Assembly (NCBI GenBank): GCA_014695345.1 | Contig: JACJOC010000012.1 | Span: 62,001-126,000 of the forward strand | Source: Cyanobacteria bacterium FACHB-471 | GTDB taxonomy: Bacteria; Cyanobacteriota; Cyanobacteriia; Elainellales; Elainellaceae | Direction: 5' to 3' | Length of the DNA: 64,000 nt | Shown here: positions 46,200 through 54,777 of the stretch, piece by piece | How positions within the stretch are numbered: position 1 is the first letter of the stretch | Layout: each line of letters opens with the position of its first letter | Made by a program: the position numbers and the translations under genes | Notes under the pieces: model-generated | Told to the model about the DNA's origin: nothing | The model's input: the letters and a program-made list of their open reading frames with translations, nothing else | Database searches by the model: none

Positions 46200-47150
46200 T
46201 TAGAACGCGCCAAAGTTGTAGCCAACACCTAGCATCAAGCCTACAGCCGGATTGTCAAACACAGTTGCATTCACAGCAGCCGTTGCAGTAATCCGGGATG
46301 TGATAGGCACATCTACCCCGCCTGAAAGCAGGAAGTCAACGCTACCATCATCTCCGGTAGAGATTGCAACGCCACCTCCAACATAAGGAGAAACTCGAAG
46401 ACCTAGTTCTCCTGATACATCCTCTGTTACGTCGGTTACACCAGGGATAAAGTCAAACGTGACGGGAACCAAAATAGTTGGATCATCGGAGAACAGGACA
46501 GCCGGACGTACAGACAAAAAGCTGGTTAAACCAATTTTGCTGAAGACGGCAAAACTACCTTCACCGAGAGCTGTGTCTCCATCACCGAGCCCGATGTTAC
46601 CACCAACACCAAGGTAGCTAGGACCAGACCGAGTTGAGCGACCGGGTGTAACCGTCTGAGCAACCTGCTCAGCAGTAGGTTCGACGCTGAGCTCTTGTCC
46701 TTCAACAGTCTGACCGTTAACCATCTCAGGCTGTTCGGTTAAAGCTGCCGCAGAAGTTGAAGCTGTACTGTCTTCTACATACTCTTCAGCTACAGTCACA
46801 GATTCAGCCGGAGCTGCAGTGGAATTAGCTTGCTCCGTTTCAGGAGTCGCCGTGATTGCTGGCAGTTCTTGAATGTCTGCCAGTTGAACTTGCGCTTCAG
46901 TCGTTACATCTAGTGCAGTTACATCTGGTGCAGTCAGACTTGCGCTGTCAGCAGTCACAGTCTGCTCAGGTTGAACGGGGGCGATCGCCAACCCAGGTTG
47001 AGTTTCTACTGCCTCTACTTCGCTTGCAGGCTGCTCACTCACAACATCAACCGATGCAGATTCTACAGTGTTAGCCTGAGCAACCAGTGCATTGGAAACA
47101 AGGGCTAAAGCAGCAAGACTCAGCGAGACAGAAACATATCTAAATAGCAT
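46200..47150 (-). CDS. Putative outer-membrane beta-barrel protein with long acidic linker
   Basis: About 316 residues from the ATG at 47150 (a GTG at 47165 is in frame but overlaps its own GAGGAG site). A signal peptide (LSLAALALVSNALVAQA) is followed by about 140 residues rich in Ala, Glu, Thr, Val and Gln with no hydrophobic segment. A C-terminal part of short amphipathic strands (SGPSYLGVGGNIGLGDGDTA, VRPAVLFSDDP, LRVSPYVGGGVAIS) ends with an aromatic residue (VGYNFGAF), as in small barrel proteins. I infer an outer-membrane location. No family name is recognised; the disordered linker before the barrel is unusual. Confidence 0.7.
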   Translation of the reverse strand: MLFRYVSVSLSLAALALVSNALVAQANTVESASVDVVSEQPASEVEAVETQPGLAIAPVQPEQTVTADSASLTAPDVTALDVTTEAQVQLADIQELPAITATPETEQANSTAAPAESVTVAEEYVEDSTASTSAAALTEQPEMVNGQTVEGQELSVEPTAEQVAQTVTPGRSTRSGPSYLGVGGNIGLGDGDTALGEGSFAVFSKIGLTSFLSVRPAVLFSDDPTILVPVTFDFIPGVTDVTEDVSGELGLRVSPYVGGGVAISTGDDGSVDFLLSGGVDVPITSRITATAAVNATVFDNPAVGLMLGVGYNFGAF

Positions 47151-47165
47151 GATGTTTACACTCAC

Positions 47166-47592
47166 TCCTCAATGGTTCTTAGAAATTAAATGTTGATGCA
47201 GTCCAATCTCAGGTGGGTTGCCGTCTTCGACTTACACAAGTGCCTTTGAAACAGAGTAGTCAAGATCAAAAAATACTCAGGTAAACCAATCGGTGAACCA
47301 CCTGGTAGTTTGGACGTAAAAAGCCAGTTTTTGAGCCTTTACGTCCAAATTTGATATTATTCAGACACTCAGTAGCGAACAATAAGCACTGGTATAGCCT
47401 GGGGCAAATGCCAGAGAATGGAACAGCCTCTATTCGCCAATTTAGGAAATTATGGCGGTATATGCCACCAGTCTTGAGGCATATATGCAAATTTCGGTCG
47501 CAAAAGTCCAATTCTTTGCAAATTACTCTGGATTTTTAAGACTTACTAAAAATCCGATCGCTTTTTGATCACTTTTCTGTACAGTACTTTTT
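47166..47592. other. Intergenic region upstream of the barrel protein
   Basis: 427 bp between two minus-strand genes. It holds a 12-bp perfect inverted repeat (TTTGGACGTAAA at 47309-47320, TTTACGTCCAAA at 47338-47349, 17-nt spacer) about 160-200 nt upstream of the barrel gene. It could be the terminator of the glycosyltransferase gene or an operator. No other feature was seen. Confidence 0.5.
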
Positions 47593-48615
47593 TTACACAG
47601 TACTTTTGGAGTTGCCAACGGGTTCAATGACTTCTCTGACTCGATAAATTGGGCGACCCTGAGACTCATGGTAGGTTCGCATAGACAACTCCGCCAACAG
47701 CCCAAAGCTAAATAGCTGAACTCCAGTGAGGAACAGCACAACCGCCAGAATCAGGAGGGGGCGATCGCCAATGCTTTGATCTAGCCCCAGCTTGAGAAAA
47801 CTGAGGTACACGCCCAACAGAATTCCCAACGCCATCGAAACTAAACCAAACCAGCCAAACACATGCATGGGGCGGGTGAGGAATTTTTTCATGAAGAAGA
47901 TCGTAAACAGATCCATCAACACGCGAAACGTTCTCCCCAAGCCATATTTACTCTGTCCAAAGCGACGAGCATGATGGCGCACAGGCATTTCTGTGATCCT
48001 GGCTCCTTCGATAAAAGCCAGCGCGGGCAAAAAGCGATGCAGTTCCCCATACAGGTTCAAATCGGCGACCAATTCTGAGCGGTAGGCTTTGAGCGAGCAG
48101 CCATAGTCATGCAGCTTTACGCCAGTCACTTGCCCAATCAACCAATTTGCTATTTTGGAGGGCAGCAAGCGAGTTAAGGCTGCATCCTGCCTGTTTTTGC
48201 GCCAACCGCTAACCAGGTCATAGCCTTCCTCTAATTTCGCCACCAGTTGCGGAATGTCTGCTGGATCATTCTGCAAATCTCCATCCAGCGTAATTAACAC
48301 GGCACCCCTAGCGTAATTAAAGCCAGCCGCCATAGCTGCGGTTTGTCCATAATTTCGCCGCAGAACCACCACGCGCAAATCTTTTCGCAACTTTGCCTGC
48401 TGGTGAAGCAACTCCGTCGTGCCGTCGGTAGAGCCATCGTCTACACAGATAATCTCATAGGAAAAATGATGGTCTTTGAGAATTTGCGAGACCTGATCCA
48501 GCAAATGGGGAACACACTCTACCTCGTTGTAAATTGGCACGATGATAGACAGGTCAAGCTGTAGCGCTGACGCAGATCGGTCGCTATGGTAGTCGGGATG
48601 CAGCACTGTTTTCAT
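47593..48615 (-). CDS. Family 2 glycosyltransferase (DPM1/GtrB-type) with membrane tail
   Basis: About 340 residues from the ATG at 48615. The GT2 domain starts LSIIVPIYNEVECVPHLLDQ, has the DxD-like DDGSTDGTTELL and LITLDGDLQNDP, and HDYGCSLKAYR, and is followed by two helices (FGLVSMALGILLGVYLSFLK; LLILAVVLFLTGVQLFSFG). This layout fits polyprenyl-phosphate sugar transferases. The UPF0104 gene upstream on the same strand (81 bp) is likely in the same unit and might flip or transfer the lipid-linked sugar (inference). Sugar and acceptor are unknown. Confidence 0.9.
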   Translation of the reverse strand: MKTVLHPDYHSDRSASALQLDLSIIVPIYNEVECVPHLLDQVSQILKDHHFSYEIICVDDGSTDGTTELLHQQAKLRKDLRVVVLRRNYGQTAAMAAGFNYARGAVLITLDGDLQNDPADIPQLVAKLEEGYDLVSGWRKNRQDAALTRLLPSKIANWLIGQVTGVKLHDYGCSLKAYRSELVADLNLYGELHRFLPALAFIEGARITEMPVRHHARRFGQSKYGLGRTFRVLMDLFTIFFMKKFLTRPMHVFGWFGLVSMALGILLGVYLSFLKLGLDQSIGDRPLLILAVVLFLTGVQLFSFGLLAELSMRTYHESQGRPIYRVREVIEPVGNSKSTV

Positions 48616-48696
48616 GGACACTCACTCACACTCAAACTGAATACTCACACTTGATCGCTTGCAATCGCTCTCTAGAAGTGTCGCCGTATGGCTAAG

Positions 48697-49611
48697 CTAT
48701 ATTCTACGGCTGTAGAGCCAGGCTATTCCTGCACCTGCTAGTTCTGCTAAAAGGCTCACTAAGCGGTAGACTGCGACTGCACTGACGACCATTGCAGGTG
48801 GAAAGTGGTTATCCAGAAGGGCGATCGCCGTTGCCTCAAAAACGCCAATGCCACCGGGTGCGCCAGGAATTATCAATCCTAGCAGCCATGCAACGCTAAA
48901 AGCACCTAGCAATAACGGAACTTGCTCCCAAGCGATCGCAGTCAGCGCCATCACCGTGAAACAAAAGCCTGCGCCTCGAATCCCTAGAAATATTAACTCT
49001 CCCAGGAGCGGCAAGAAAGGATAATGCTGAATCGGAGGAATAGCCGGAGCAGGATTTTCAGTGCTATCAGCATCAACCCTTGTCTTGGGCTTTTTCAACC
49101 GACCGACTAACCGAATTGCCGGATTCAAGCTACGGGGATGCACCGCAACTAGCACCACGCCTAAACCAAGCAATTGCAAACCTTTGTAAGCTGCCGAACT
49201 GCTGACCAGTGCAACAATCAGTGCCGCTGCCGCCATCAGCAGCGGTTCTAGCAAGACGCTCAAGCTAGCAATTTCTAAAGGAATGCCTGCGGCTTTGGCA
49301 GCCCAGGCGCGTCCATAAAAGTGCCAGACGTTCCCCGGCAAATATTTGGCAACGTTCGTTTGCAGGTAAACTCGGCTGCTCCAAAAGCCAGACACTGGAT
49401 GATTTAACCCTGCTAAAATCCATCCCCATACCCAACCCGTCCAAACATGCGCTAGCAGCGTGATAGTGAGAGCGATCGCCAAATATCCCCAAGCTTCTGC
49501 TCCTACCCGAATGGATGCAACTTCCTGCCAATGATCCCTCAAGGTTTTAGCAATGAAAAATAGCGTCCCACCCAGGATGAACCAGCGGAGGTAAGGTTTT
49601 AGTTTTTGCAT
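48697..49611 (-). CDS. Lysylphosphatidylglycerol synthase TM-region/UPF0104 family protein
   Basis: 304 residues with about eight membrane helices and the characteristic GLIIPGAPGGIGVFEATAIA near the end. This is the flippase-like transmembrane domain of MprF without the synthase half. Similar proteins accompany glycosyltransferases of envelope glycolipids. A central polar stretch of about 25 residues (KKPKTRVDADSTENPAPAIP) is an added loop. It lies upstream of the DPM1-type gene, and the order supports a common function. Confidence 0.88.
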   Translation of the reverse strand: MQKLKPYLRWFILGGTLFFIAKTLRDHWQEVASIRVGAEAWGYLAIALTITLLAHVWTGWVWGWILAGLNHPVSGFWSSRVYLQTNVAKYLPGNVWHFYGRAWAAKAAGIPLEIASLSVLLEPLLMAAAALIVALVSSSAAYKGLQLLGLGVVLVAVHPRSLNPAIRLVGRLKKPKTRVDADSTENPAPAIPPIQHYPFLPLLGELIFLGIRGAGFCFTVMALTAIAWEQVPLLLGAFSVAWLLGLIIPGAPGGIGVFEATAIALLDNHFPPAMVVSAVAVYRLVSLLAELAGAGIAWLYSRRI

Positions 49612-49701
49612 GAGGGGAGGGAGAAAGAGGGAGGTTAGGGATTAGGGGTGCGGAGTACTTTATACAGAATCCGTTTCGTAAAGAAGAACTATTGAGTGTA
49701 C

Positions 49702-49765
49702 GGGCGAAGCATTCGGCAGAAGAATTGTGCTTCAGTGGCAGAGATTGTGACCGAATGCTTCGCCC
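49702..49765. repeat. Palindromic hairpin repeat (family B, single copy)
   Basis: Perfect 15-bp arms GGGCGAAGCATTCGG (49702-49716) and CCGAATGCTTCGCCC (49751-49765) around a 34-nt loop. The loop shares words with those in the element at 12577-12638 (GGCA.AGA.TTG), so they have a common origin. It lies between NlpC/P60 and the UPF0104 gene and may also terminate transcription. Confidence 0.75.
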
Positions 49766-49855
49766 CTATAGATGCCGCTATCCTACAGACAAATTTGGTA
49801 CCACCTATTTAGGAAGAGATGGGGGATGCCTTTAAAAACTTGTGCAATTAGAGTT

Positions 49856-50614
49856 TTAGGTGTCAGGACTTTTATAGCTGGCGATCACGCGACCTGCACC
49901 CCGTAGCTGATGATAGTAGGCTTTGGCGATCGCTCCCCCCTCAGCAGACAGCGGATCGATACCAATACCATTGCGCCCGATCGCCTTGCCAGAGCTGTGG
50001 GTGTAGCCTTCTTCGCCCAGATAAAGTCCAACGTGAGTACAGCGATCGCGACTGCCAAAGAAAACTAAATCTCCTGGCTGCAACTCCTCTACCGCAATCG
50101 GTTGAACAAATGCCTCCTGCTGATAGGCATCCCTGGGTAGCCAGATGCCAACCGCAGCAAAAGCCGTTTGAACTAATCCAGAACAGTCATAGTTTGGCCC
50201 AACCGTGCCGCCCCAGAGATAATGGTTAGGTTGGGTCATCGCTTTACGGGCAAAAGTAATCACCCTGGGTAAACGGGCTTGAATTTCGGATGGGGAGAGG
50301 GCGATTGCCCGATAATTTTCTTCTGCTACGCTCAGCAAATCCAGGTCTTCTAAGGGCAGCCAGCCTGAATAGTCATCTTCACAGAGGCAAACTTTGAGCG
50401 CGCCTGTACTGTTTTGAACTGCTCCTAGACTGTCTTGAGGCTCTAAAGCGGCTTGATCTGAGAGTGATACAATACGCAACTGACGACCCGCTACTGCTTG
50501 AGTTGCCAGGTCTTTGAGTTCAGGCGAATCATACAAGTTGAGGTTTGTTTGACACTGATATTCAACTGGTCGTCCCGCAATCAGAGCCGACTGCAATTCT
50601 GAGAAAGAAACCAT
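49856..50614 (-). CDS. SH3b-NlpC/P60 peptidoglycan endopeptidase
   Basis: 252 residues. An N-terminal SH3b-like region (YQCQTNLNLYDSPELKDLAT, DDYSGWLPLEDLDLL) precedes a C40 peptidase domain with Cys144 in NYDCSGLVQTAF, His194 in CTHVGLYLG and His206 in GYTHSSGK. This matches the structurally characterised Anabaena/Nostoc enzymes that cut the gamma-D-Glu to diamino acid bond in free cell-wall peptides during recycling. There is no signal peptide, which fits a cytoplasmic recycling enzyme. It is divergent from a class A beta-lactamase-like gene, 39 bp apart. Confidence 0.93.
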   Translation of the reverse strand: MVSFSELQSALIAGRPVEYQCQTNLNLYDSPELKDLATQAVAGRQLRIVSLSDQAALEPQDSLGAVQNSTGALKVCLCEDDYSGWLPLEDLDLLSVAEENYRAIALSPSEIQARLPRVITFARKAMTQPNHYLWGGTVGPNYDCSGLVQTAFAAVGIWLPRDAYQQEAFVQPIAVEELQPGDLVFFGSRDRCTHVGLYLGEEGYTHSSGKAIGRNGIGIDPLSAEGGAIAKAYYHQLRGAGRVIASYKSPDT

Positions 50615-50653
50615 ATCTAAAACTCAAAATTCAAAACTATTTCTCAACTGGGT

Positions 50654-51601
50654 ATGACATTTTTTCGTCGAGATGAATCGTTAGAACAGTGGGGCGATCG
50701 CATTCTCGCTGCGACCCGGGCAGAATTTCCGGGCTTAGCCCAAAACCAAATTGCCCTGACTTGGATCGTCTACGATGATCCGGTTCCTGTAAATACCGGA
50801 GGAGCGCTGAGCCCTGCCGAATTTTGGCAGCACTCGGTACGCGGCTTTGCCTATCGTGGGGTTGAGCGAATTTATCCAGCCAGCGTCGTAAAGCTGTTTT
50901 ACCTGGTTGCCGTCTATGAATGGCTGGAGCGCGGCATGATAGCCCCATCTGGCGAATTAGACCGGGCGATTCGCGACATGATCGTAGATTCAAGCAACGA
51001 CGCAACTAGCCTGATAGTAGATATATTGACAGGCACAACCAGCGGACCAGAACTCCCTGCCGCTCCGTTTGAAACCTGGAAAAATCAGCGCAACCTGATC
51101 AACCGTTATTTTCAGTCACTCAACTGGACTGAATTGGAAACAGTCAATATTAATCAAAAAACCTGGTGTGACGGCGCTTACGGGCGTGAACGAGCATTTC
51201 TGGGAGAGCTAATGGAAAACCGCAATATGCTGACAACAAACGCCGTAGCGCGATTGCTGCACAGCATTATAGGCGGTGTGGCAGTGTCATCGGGGCGATC
51301 GCAAACGATGATGGCGCTGATGCAGCGTCGTCTTGACCCGGAAGCTCTGGCTGCCGATCCTGAAAATCAGGTGACGGGCTTTTTGGGTGCAGGACTGCCT
51401 CAGACTGCCAGGGTATGGTCTAAGGCAGGGCTGACCAGCAAAGTTCGCCACGATGCTGCCTATGTAGAATTGCCGGAGCGATCGCCCTTTTTGCTGGTCG
51501 TTTTCACTGAAGGCGAAGCGCATAGCAAAAATGAAGCCATCCTTCCATTCGTGGCTCAACAGGTAACCGCCGCGATTGACTCAATAAGCGCCTCGACCTA
51601 G
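50654..51601 (+). CDS. Serine hydrolase, class A beta-lactamase-like fold
   Basis: 315 residues. The penicillin-recognising motifs are visible: SxxK in YPASVVKLFYLVAVYEWLER, a SSND in the SDN position, and WSKAGLTSK in place of KTG. There is no clear signal peptide (begins MTFFRRDESLEQWGDRIL), so unlike beta-lactamases it may act in the cytoplasm. No general-base Glu of class A is obvious, so antibiotic hydrolysis is not to be assumed. It lies opposite an NlpC/P60 wall-recycling peptidase and may share a promoter region (39 bp). Its 3' end overlaps the convergent aroH by 21 nt. Confidence 0.85.
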   Translation: MTFFRRDESLEQWGDRILAATRAEFPGLAQNQIALTWIVYDDPVPVNTGGALSPAEFWQHSVRGFAYRGVERIYPASVVKLFYLVAVYEWLERGMIAPSGELDRAIRDMIVDSSNDATSLIVDILTGTTSGPELPAAPFETWKNQRNLINRYFQSLNWTELETVNINQKTWCDGAYGRERAFLGELMENRNMLTTNAVARLLHSIIGGVAVSSGRSQTMMALMQRRLDPEALAADPENQVTGFLGAGLPQTARVWSKAGLTSKVRHDAAYVELPERSPFLLVVFTEGEAHSKNEAILPFVAQQVTAAIDSISAST

Positions 51602-51991
51602 CCGAACCGTTTTCTGAGAATCGATGCTCCAATCAGGTCTAAGGCTTTTTGCCTGGCGCAAATAGGGATGATGAATCTCAGCTAACGGGTCTAGCATATT
51701 GACGTGGATCAGCAGACGAATACAGCGCTCTAGACTGCCCTCGACATGCATTTGCTGGACATCCAGCAGCGGTACATTTTGCCAGTGAACCCGTTCACGG
51801 GCGATCGCCGCTGGAAAAATCGCATCCAAATCACGAGTCACCGAAAACGTAGCGCTGACAATATCGTCCGGGTCAATTGGGTTTAGGCTTTCCAATTCAT
51901 CTAGCAGTTCCCTCACCGCATCGCGAATTGCCTCAACCGAATTTTCTGAGACTGTCGTTGCCCCTCGAATTGCCCGAACTTTCCAGCCCAC
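51581..51991 (-). CDS. aroH: Chorismate mutase (AroH type)
   Basis: 136 residues, the size of monofunctional AroH. VRAIRGATTVSENSVEAI supplies the catalytic Arg, followed by LLDELESLNPIDPDDIVSAT and the C-terminal VRLGRGAY. It converts chorismate to prephenate for Phe and Tyr synthesis. The start is a GTG at 51991 with GGAGGG about 8 nt upstream. It lies downstream of sppA on the same strand and overlaps the convergent hydrolase gene by 21 nt (3' ends). Confidence 0.95.
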   Translation of the reverse strand: MGWKVRAIRGATTVSENSVEAIRDAVRELLDELESLNPIDPDDIVSATFSVTRDLDAIFPAAIARERVHWQNVPLLDVQQMHVEGSLERCIRLLIHVNMLDPLAEIHHPYLRQAKSLRPDWSIDSQKTVRLGRGAY

Positions 51992-52173
51992 GTTAAAGCC
52001 CTCCCATTAAATGACTAGAAGCTATATTTAGTTTGCGCCCCCAAGCGGACGTTTGAGAAGTCTAGCCTATAGCCTGAATCAATGCAGGATTAACTCTGAG
52101 GGAAGAAATTGAGTTTAATTCAGTTTAGGTCACTTCCAGCGCCTATTTGCCAAACGACCTAGAATCAATGCCC

Positions 52174-52995
52174 CTAGGGACGGTATAGCCACAGGGGTAA
52201 ACCGCTTGTAGCTAATTCAAACTCTACCCAGTCAACTCCGGTTGACAGTCCCGTATGCAACTGAACACTACCCGACAGGACCCGATTTAGCAGGCTTTTT
52301 CGCTCCTCCAGGGTATAGCACTGTGTTTTGTCGGGGTCAAGTCCAGCCAACTCTGCGGCCCAGCGGCGAGCATCTTCTTCGGTCCCCAAGCGATCGACTA
52401 CGCCTAACGCTAGTGCCTGCTGTCCGGTAAAGATACGTCCATCTGCAAAGCTCTTAACCGTATCTACAGCAAGATTTCTAGCTTCGGCAACTGTTTGTAC
52501 AAATTGCTGGTAGCTGACATCGATCAATTCCTGCAAAATGTGCTGCTCCGGCTCAGTCAACTCTCGATCAAAAGCGAGGATGTCTTTGTAGGGTCCAGAC
52601 TTGATCACCTTAAAGGAAACGCCAATTTTATCAAGCAGGCGTTCCAAGTTGTTACCCCGCAGGATCACACCAATGCTGCCGGTAATCGTCCCGGGATTGG
52701 CAACAATGTGGTCAGCTCCCATGCCGATGTAAACCCCTCCCGAAGCTGATATGTTGCCAAAGCTAGCAACGATCTTGACCTTTTCTCGCAGCTTTCTGAG
52801 AGCGCTGTAAATTTCCTGAGAATCGCCAACTGTTCCACCGGGGCTGTCAATTCTCAGCAGCAGCACCGGAAATTTTCTTTCTTCAACTGTTTTGAGAGCT
52901 TCTAAAACTCGTTTGCGGGTTGATCCAGCGATCGCTCCGGTAATTTCAATGCGGGCAATTTGTTTCCGAGAACTCGGCTTAAAGGGCCAGATCAT
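52174..52995 (-). CDS. sppA: Signal peptide peptidase SppA
   Basis: 273 residues, the short bacterial form. The catalytic Ser lies in NISASGGVYIGMGADHI and the Lys in VIKSGPYKDI; LLLRIDSPGGTVGDSQEIY and GSIGVILRGNNLE are typical of the ClpP/crotonase fold. It degrades cleaved signal peptides. There is no N-terminal membrane helix (MIWPFKPSSRKQ), so it may be a peripheral form. aroH lies 182 bp downstream on the same strand. Confidence 0.93.
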   Translation of the reverse strand: MIWPFKPSSRKQIARIEITGAIAGSTRKRVLEALKTVEERKFPVLLLRIDSPGGTVGDSQEIYSALRKLREKVKIVASFGNISASGGVYIGMGADHIVANPGTITGSIGVILRGNNLERLLDKIGVSFKVIKSGPYKDILAFDRELTEPEQHILQELIDVSYQQFVQTVAEARNLAVDTVKSFADGRIFTGQQALALGVVDRLGTEEDARRWAAELAGLDPDKTQCYTLEERKSLLNRVLSGSVQLHTGLSTGVDWVEFELATSGLPLWLYRP

Positions 52996-53156
52996 AATGT
53001 AGTGAAGCGATTAGACAGTTAAGTTTATTAAGCAAGGCTAAATTATAGTGTGCCTTATCTAGAGAAATTTGGCGGAGCGATCCAGCACCACCGCCACAGC
53101 AATTCTTAATATAAGTACATATTCAGTTAATATATGTAAAAGCCTGAGCCAGAATC

Positions 53157-54278
53157 ATGCATCTAAAACTAACCGAGTCCCGACTACCCTTTGCATCACT
53201 TCTGCTGATTGCCCCCTTCTTCCTTTGGGGCACTGCAATGGTGGCGATGAAAGGGGTGATGCCTCACACAACTCCGCTGTTTTTGGCAGGCATTCGGCTA
53301 GTGCCCGCAGGCGTGTTAATTCTGATTGTTGCTGCACTCATGGGCAGGTCCCAACCCAAAGGTTGGCTTGCCTGGCTCTGGATCGGCTTATTTGGGCTTG
53401 TAGATGCGACCTTATTTCAGGGTTTTCTGGCAGAAGGGTTAGCTAGAACCGGGGCTGGTTTGGGTTCAGTCATGATTGACTCACAGCCACTCGCAGTCGC
53501 GGTGATGGCACGGTTTTTGTTTGCGGAACAGGTGGGACTGTGGGGTTGGCTGGGGTTGGCGTTTGGTGTATTTGGAATTAGTCTGCTGGGCTTACCGGAT
53601 GCCTGGATTTTGGCTTTTTTACACGGTGAGGTATCTGTCAGCGGGCAAATCGGGGTAGAGGCAGTGCAGCGGCTTTTTCAGAGTGGCGAATGGCTGATGC
53701 TGCTGGCAGCACTATCGATGGCGGCAGGTACGGTAATGGTGCGGTTTGTTTGCCGCTATGTCGATCCGGTTGTGGCAACGGGCTGGCACATGATCTTGGG
53801 GGGAATGCCCTTGTTTGCACTCTCTGCAACGGCAGAGGCGCAGCAGTGGGTACAGCTTCAACTTCCTGACTGGATGGCTTTGAGCTATTCAACGATTTTT
53901 GGCAGTGCGATCGCCTACGGCTTGTTTTTCTACTTTGCTTCTAGCGGCAACTTGACCAGCCTCAGTTCATTGACCTTTCTCACGCCTGTCTTTGCGCTAC
54001 TGTTTGGCAATCTATTTCTAGCGGAGGTGCTTAGCCCAATTCAATGGATTGGGGTCGGCTTTACCCTGGTCAGTATCTATTTGATCAATCAGCGGGAGAA
54101 TTTGGCTGAGAGGCTTCAAGGTTTGATGCAGCGGCAGAGGGAGCGATCGCTCACATATCAGGCAGCAAGTAGCACTGAAGGCAAATCTGCCTTTTCAAAT
54201 TCGCTACCTTTACCGAACAGTGATCCTACTGAGGTATCATCGGTAAACATAGGGATGCGTGACTCAGAATCAGAATAG
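53157..54278 (+). CDS. EamA/DMT superfamily transporter
   Basis: 373 residues. Ten hydrophobic helices in two EamA repeats; the first begins APFFLWGTAMVAMKGVMPHT, the second includes AAGTVMVRFVCRYVDP and ends FLTPVFALLFGNLFLAEVLS. A polar C-terminal tail of about 65 residues follows. The substrate is unknown; the family exports metabolites such as amino acids. Start ATG at 53157. The gene is divergent from sppA and monocistronic by position. Confidence 0.9.
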   Translation: MHLKLTESRLPFASLLLIAPFFLWGTAMVAMKGVMPHTTPLFLAGIRLVPAGVLILIVAALMGRSQPKGWLAWLWIGLFGLVDATLFQGFLAEGLARTGAGLGSVMIDSQPLAVAVMARFLFAEQVGLWGWLGLAFGVFGISLLGLPDAWILAFLHGEVSVSGQIGVEAVQRLFQSGEWLMLLAALSMAAGTVMVRFVCRYVDPVVATGWHMILGGMPLFALSATAEAQQWVQLQLPDWMALSYSTIFGSAIAYGLFFYFASSGNLTSLSSLTFLTPVFALLFGNLFLAEVLSPIQWIGVGFTLVSIYLINQRENLAERLQGLMQRQRERSLTYQAASSTEGKSAFSNSLPLPNSDPTEVSSVNIGMRDSESE

Positions 54279-54777
54279 CTTTAACAGGAAATATAGACAG
54301 ACAAAAAGAAACTCGGTCCGGCTGTCAATTTTGTATTGAGAATTAGCAATATCTAAAATTGAGAGAGCGATCGCCCTATTGCGGCGTTTGGGATGATTGA
54401 TTTCTATAATTGAGTCTGTCTACACAAGCTAAGAATTGGACTAGCATCAAGTCTTGTTAGTTATAGCTGCTTATCTAACTATGTCCGAGTTTGACAAGCT
54501 GAATATGAATATTATGTCTTGACTTAATATTCCTGTGTTTTTTCTGTGTTGGTTGCCAAAATCTAACTCTGATGTTTCGTTTTATGAGTAACATCTATTC
54601 TCAACTCATGTCTTTAGCATTTACCCTGGCAAAAGCCGCACTCCTGTAGCCCAGCTAGATTTTTACTCCTAAATAATCGGGAATCGTTTTGTGGAATAAC
54701 CATCAGGATTGAGTTAGCTTGAGTTGACATCTGCTCGAATACCCGGACTAGATCTTCGATCCCAAACTCGAACTACC
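54279..54777. other. Intergenic region with no identified feature
   Basis: About 500 bp of AT-rich DNA. A TTGACA at about 54490 followed by AT-rich sequence could be a promoter, but no good -10 box is fixed. No hairpin, RNA gene or repeat was found beyond a HIP1-like GCGATCGCC at about 54368. Confidence 0.35.

Noticed and set aside
50654-51601. Antibiotic-resistance beta-lactamase
   Set aside because: No signal peptide, an altered KTG motif, and no evident class A general base; a wall-related hydrolase is the safer call.
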